Assembly: GCA_947502975.1 (NCBI GenBank)
Contig: CANNBV010000005.1
Coordinates: forward strand, 186,001 to 250,000
Source of the DNA: an uncultured Flavobacteriaceae bacterium
Lineage (GTDB): Bacteria > Bacteroidota > Bacteroidia > Flavobacteriales > Flavobacteriaceae
Reading direction: 5' to 3'
Length of the DNA: 64,000 nt
In this document: piece by piece, positions 62,596 through 64,000 of the stretch
How positions within the stretch are numbered: position 1 is the first letter of the stretch
Layout of the letters: the number at the start of each line of letters is the position of its first letter
The notes under the pieces: model-generated
The model's database searches: none
The model's input: the letters and a program-made list of their open reading frames with translations, nothing else
Told to the model about the DNA's origin: nothing
Made by a program: the position numbers and the translations under genes

Positions 62596-64000
62596 TTAAA
62601 ATTGAGCGCGTACGGTTAATATAAACTCTCTATCGTTTGGATATCTTAAAGCATCTTCACTAGGTGTTAAAGGATTGCCTCTAGTACCAAACTCTGGATT
62701 ATACCCTGGGTAATTGGTCCAAGTCAATAAGTTATTAATAGCGAAGTTTAAGTTTAACCTTTTCATACCTATACCCAAAGATTGTAAAATATCTTTAGGA
62801 AAATCATAACCTATACGTACATATCTCCATTTTATGAAGCTTCCATCAGACACATACGTACTATTCGCAGTACTTCCAGAGAAATCAAATCTATTTTGAA
62901 TTCTAGTGGCACCACTCTGTAAAATAGGGTATTGTGCTAAATCTCCCTGATTTTGCCATGCATTGTTCAATCTATCAGGTGAAACTGTTAATACAGCTGC
63001 TCTCAAACTATTTCTATCATGATCGTAACGTCTGTAGATATCATTTCCAAAGCTATAGTCGAATAACGTACTAAATGTCCAGTTTTTATAGGTAATGTCA
63101 TGTGTAAATCCACCAAAAACTGTTGGTAAACCATTTCCTAAGATTTTTTCATCTTCACTATCAATTATAAAATCGCCATTAACATCTTCCCAAAAATAAT
63201 CACCACCTCGTAATATATTACCACTTGAATGCTCTAGTTGCTTTATTTCACCATCTGTTGGATAAAGATCTCCATTACCTCTGCTATATGATCCTAAGAA
63301 AAATCCGTTAGCATCAAAATTTGGGAATAATTGTTCTCCATCTGGCGTAAATGCATTTGATTCATCATATTGAAATACACCAAAATTATTATACCCCCAA
63401 ATGTTTCCGATAGGCTCACCTTCACGCGTTACAAAACGACCAGTAAAAATATCTTCGTCTAATTCAAGAACTTCATTTTCTACAAATCCAATATTAAAAC
63501 CTGCTCTCCAAGAGAAGTCTTGGTTTTGCACTATTGTTCCGTTAATACTTAAATCTATACCTTGGTTTTGCACAACACCTCGGTTTTCCCTGATAACATT
63601 GAATCCTGACTCTTCAGGTATTTCAGAGTTTACAAGTAATCCATCAGTCAATTTTCGCCATAAATCAAAAGAAACATTTAATCTTCTACCTTTAAATAAG
63701 CTTAAATCAAAACCTAAATTGGTAGTTTCAGTTTCCTCCCATCTTAAATCTTGATTCCCTAATCTTACAGGTGCAAAACCAGCTTCTCCATTATAGATGA
63801 ACCCAGGCTCTAAAGAACTTAAAAATGCGTAATTAGGAATCCTGTCATTACCAACGATACCGTAACTAGCTCTAATTAAAAAATTCTTAACTAAACCATT
63901 ATTTTTTAAGAAATTTTCTTTACTTATTCTCCATCCCACATTCGCAGAAGGGAAATAACCAAATGCATTATTCTTACCAAATCTTGAAGAACCATCTCTA
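62596..64000 (-). CDS. SusC/RagA-family TonB-dependent transporter, C-terminal part
   Basis: The frame is open to the right edge (RDGSSRFGKNNAFGYFPSAN precedes the GWRISKE segment), so only the last about 468 residues are present; N-terminus, plug and promoter are outside. Typical SusC barrel sequence: WEDVNGDFIIDSEDEKILG, GGFTHDITYKNWTFS and a closing aromatic strand REFILTVRAQF. It is first of the visible operon susC-susD-FAS1-like-FAS1. With the pair at 6669-11307 the locus has two import systems. Confidence 0.93.
   Translation of the reverse strand, partial: RDGSSRFGKNNAFGYFPSANVGWRISKENFLKNNGLVKNFLIRASYGIVGNDRIPNYAFLSSLEPGFIYNGEAGFAPVRLGNQDLRWEETETTNLGFDLSLFKGRRLNVSFDLWRKLTDGLLVNSEIPEESGFNVIRENRGVVQNQGIDLSINGTIVQNQDFSWRAGFNIGFVENEVLELDEDIFTGRFVTREGEPIGNIWGYNNFGVFQYDESNAFTPDGEQLFPNFDANGFFLGSYSRGNGDLYPTDGEIKQLEHSSGNILRGGDYFWEDVNGDFIIDSEDEKILGNGLPTVFGGFTHDITYKNWTFSTLFDYSFGNDIYRRYDHDRNSLRAAVLTVSPDRLNNAWQNQGDLAQYPILQSGATRIQNRFDFSGSTANSTYVSDGSFIKWRYVRIGYDFPKDILQSLGIGMKRLNLNFAINNLLTWTNYPGYNPEFGTRGNPLTPSEDALRYPNDREFILTVRAQF

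Noticed and set aside
1-64000. CRISPR arrays, tRNA or rRNA genes, insertion sequences, integrases
   Set aside because: I saw no regularly spaced repeats, cloverleaf or rRNA-like sequence, and no transposase or integrase ORF.
1-64000. Regulator gene (HTCS, AraC, LacI or GntR) for the operator
   Set aside because: None of the genes in the window has a DNA-binding domain; the regulator must be encoded elsewhere.

Overview
The window is low-GC, and almost every reading frame encodes a secreted or surface protein. SusC/SusD pairs, type IX secretion (T9SS) C-terminal sorting domains and Bacteroidetes-style promoters (TAnnTTTG -7 boxes) point to a marine member of the Flavobacteriaceae. The gene set is that of a polysaccharide utilization locus (PUL) for ulvan, the sulfated rhamnose/uronic acid/xylose polysaccharide of green algae. 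It contains two PL24-type beta-propeller lyases, a PL28-type lyase with two lyase-fold surface lipoproteins, an alpha/alpha-toroid lyase-like protein, a GH105, GH3, GH39-like, GH5, GH2, GH78 and GH106 enzymes, four S1 sulfatase domains and an L-rhamnose mutarotase. The species cannot be named from the sequence alone.

Layout: 184-11307 carries a PL24 lyase, RhaM, a T9SS protein of unknown function, a GH3 and the first SusC/SusD pair, all on the minus strand. 11538-12413 (+) is a nucleoside-hydrolase-like protein. 12658-24863 (-) holds a modular clan-A hydrolase, a GH39-GH5-GH2 operon, and a T9SS binding protein with a sulfatase. 24938-29207 is a GH78 divergent from a PL28-like lipoprotein. 29366-36800 (-) has a second clan-A hydrolase and a three-gene operon (DUF2231/PSCyt1/DUF1549/DUF1553 protein, DUF1501 protein, NHL protein) of a kind best known from Planctomycetes. 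36987-41296 has another lyase-fold lipoprotein, a sulfatase and a Tat-exported toroid lyase candidate. 41555-49831 (-) has the modular PL28, a second PL24 and a GH106. 49919-58807 (-) is an operon of sulfatase-GH78 fusion, GH3, GH105 and sulfatase. 59109-64000 (-) is the distal part of a second SusC/SusD operon with two fasciclin-type lipoproteins; its susC runs off the right edge.

How it may work (inference from families): T9SS-secreted PL24 and PL28 lyases and surface lipoproteins cut and hold ulvan. The SusC/D pairs import oligomers. GH105 removes the unsaturated uronyl end left by lyases, sulfatases desulfate rhamnose and xylose, and GH3, GH39, GH78 and GH106 enzymes release monosaccharides. 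RhaM then equilibrates L-rhamnose anomers.

The strongest non-coding signal is a 16-bp direct-repeat operator, CAGGAnAGTnCAGGAT in the sense of transcription. It occurs 19 times, once before each transcription unit whose promoter lies in the window (one belongs to a gene just off the left edge). In nearly every copy a TAnnTTTA/G-like -7 box begins exactly 22 bases after the operator. This looks like the binding site of one dedicated activator that makes the whole locus a single regulon; the regulator itself is not in the window. Several diverged intergenic repeat families also sit at gene 3' ends and in leaders.
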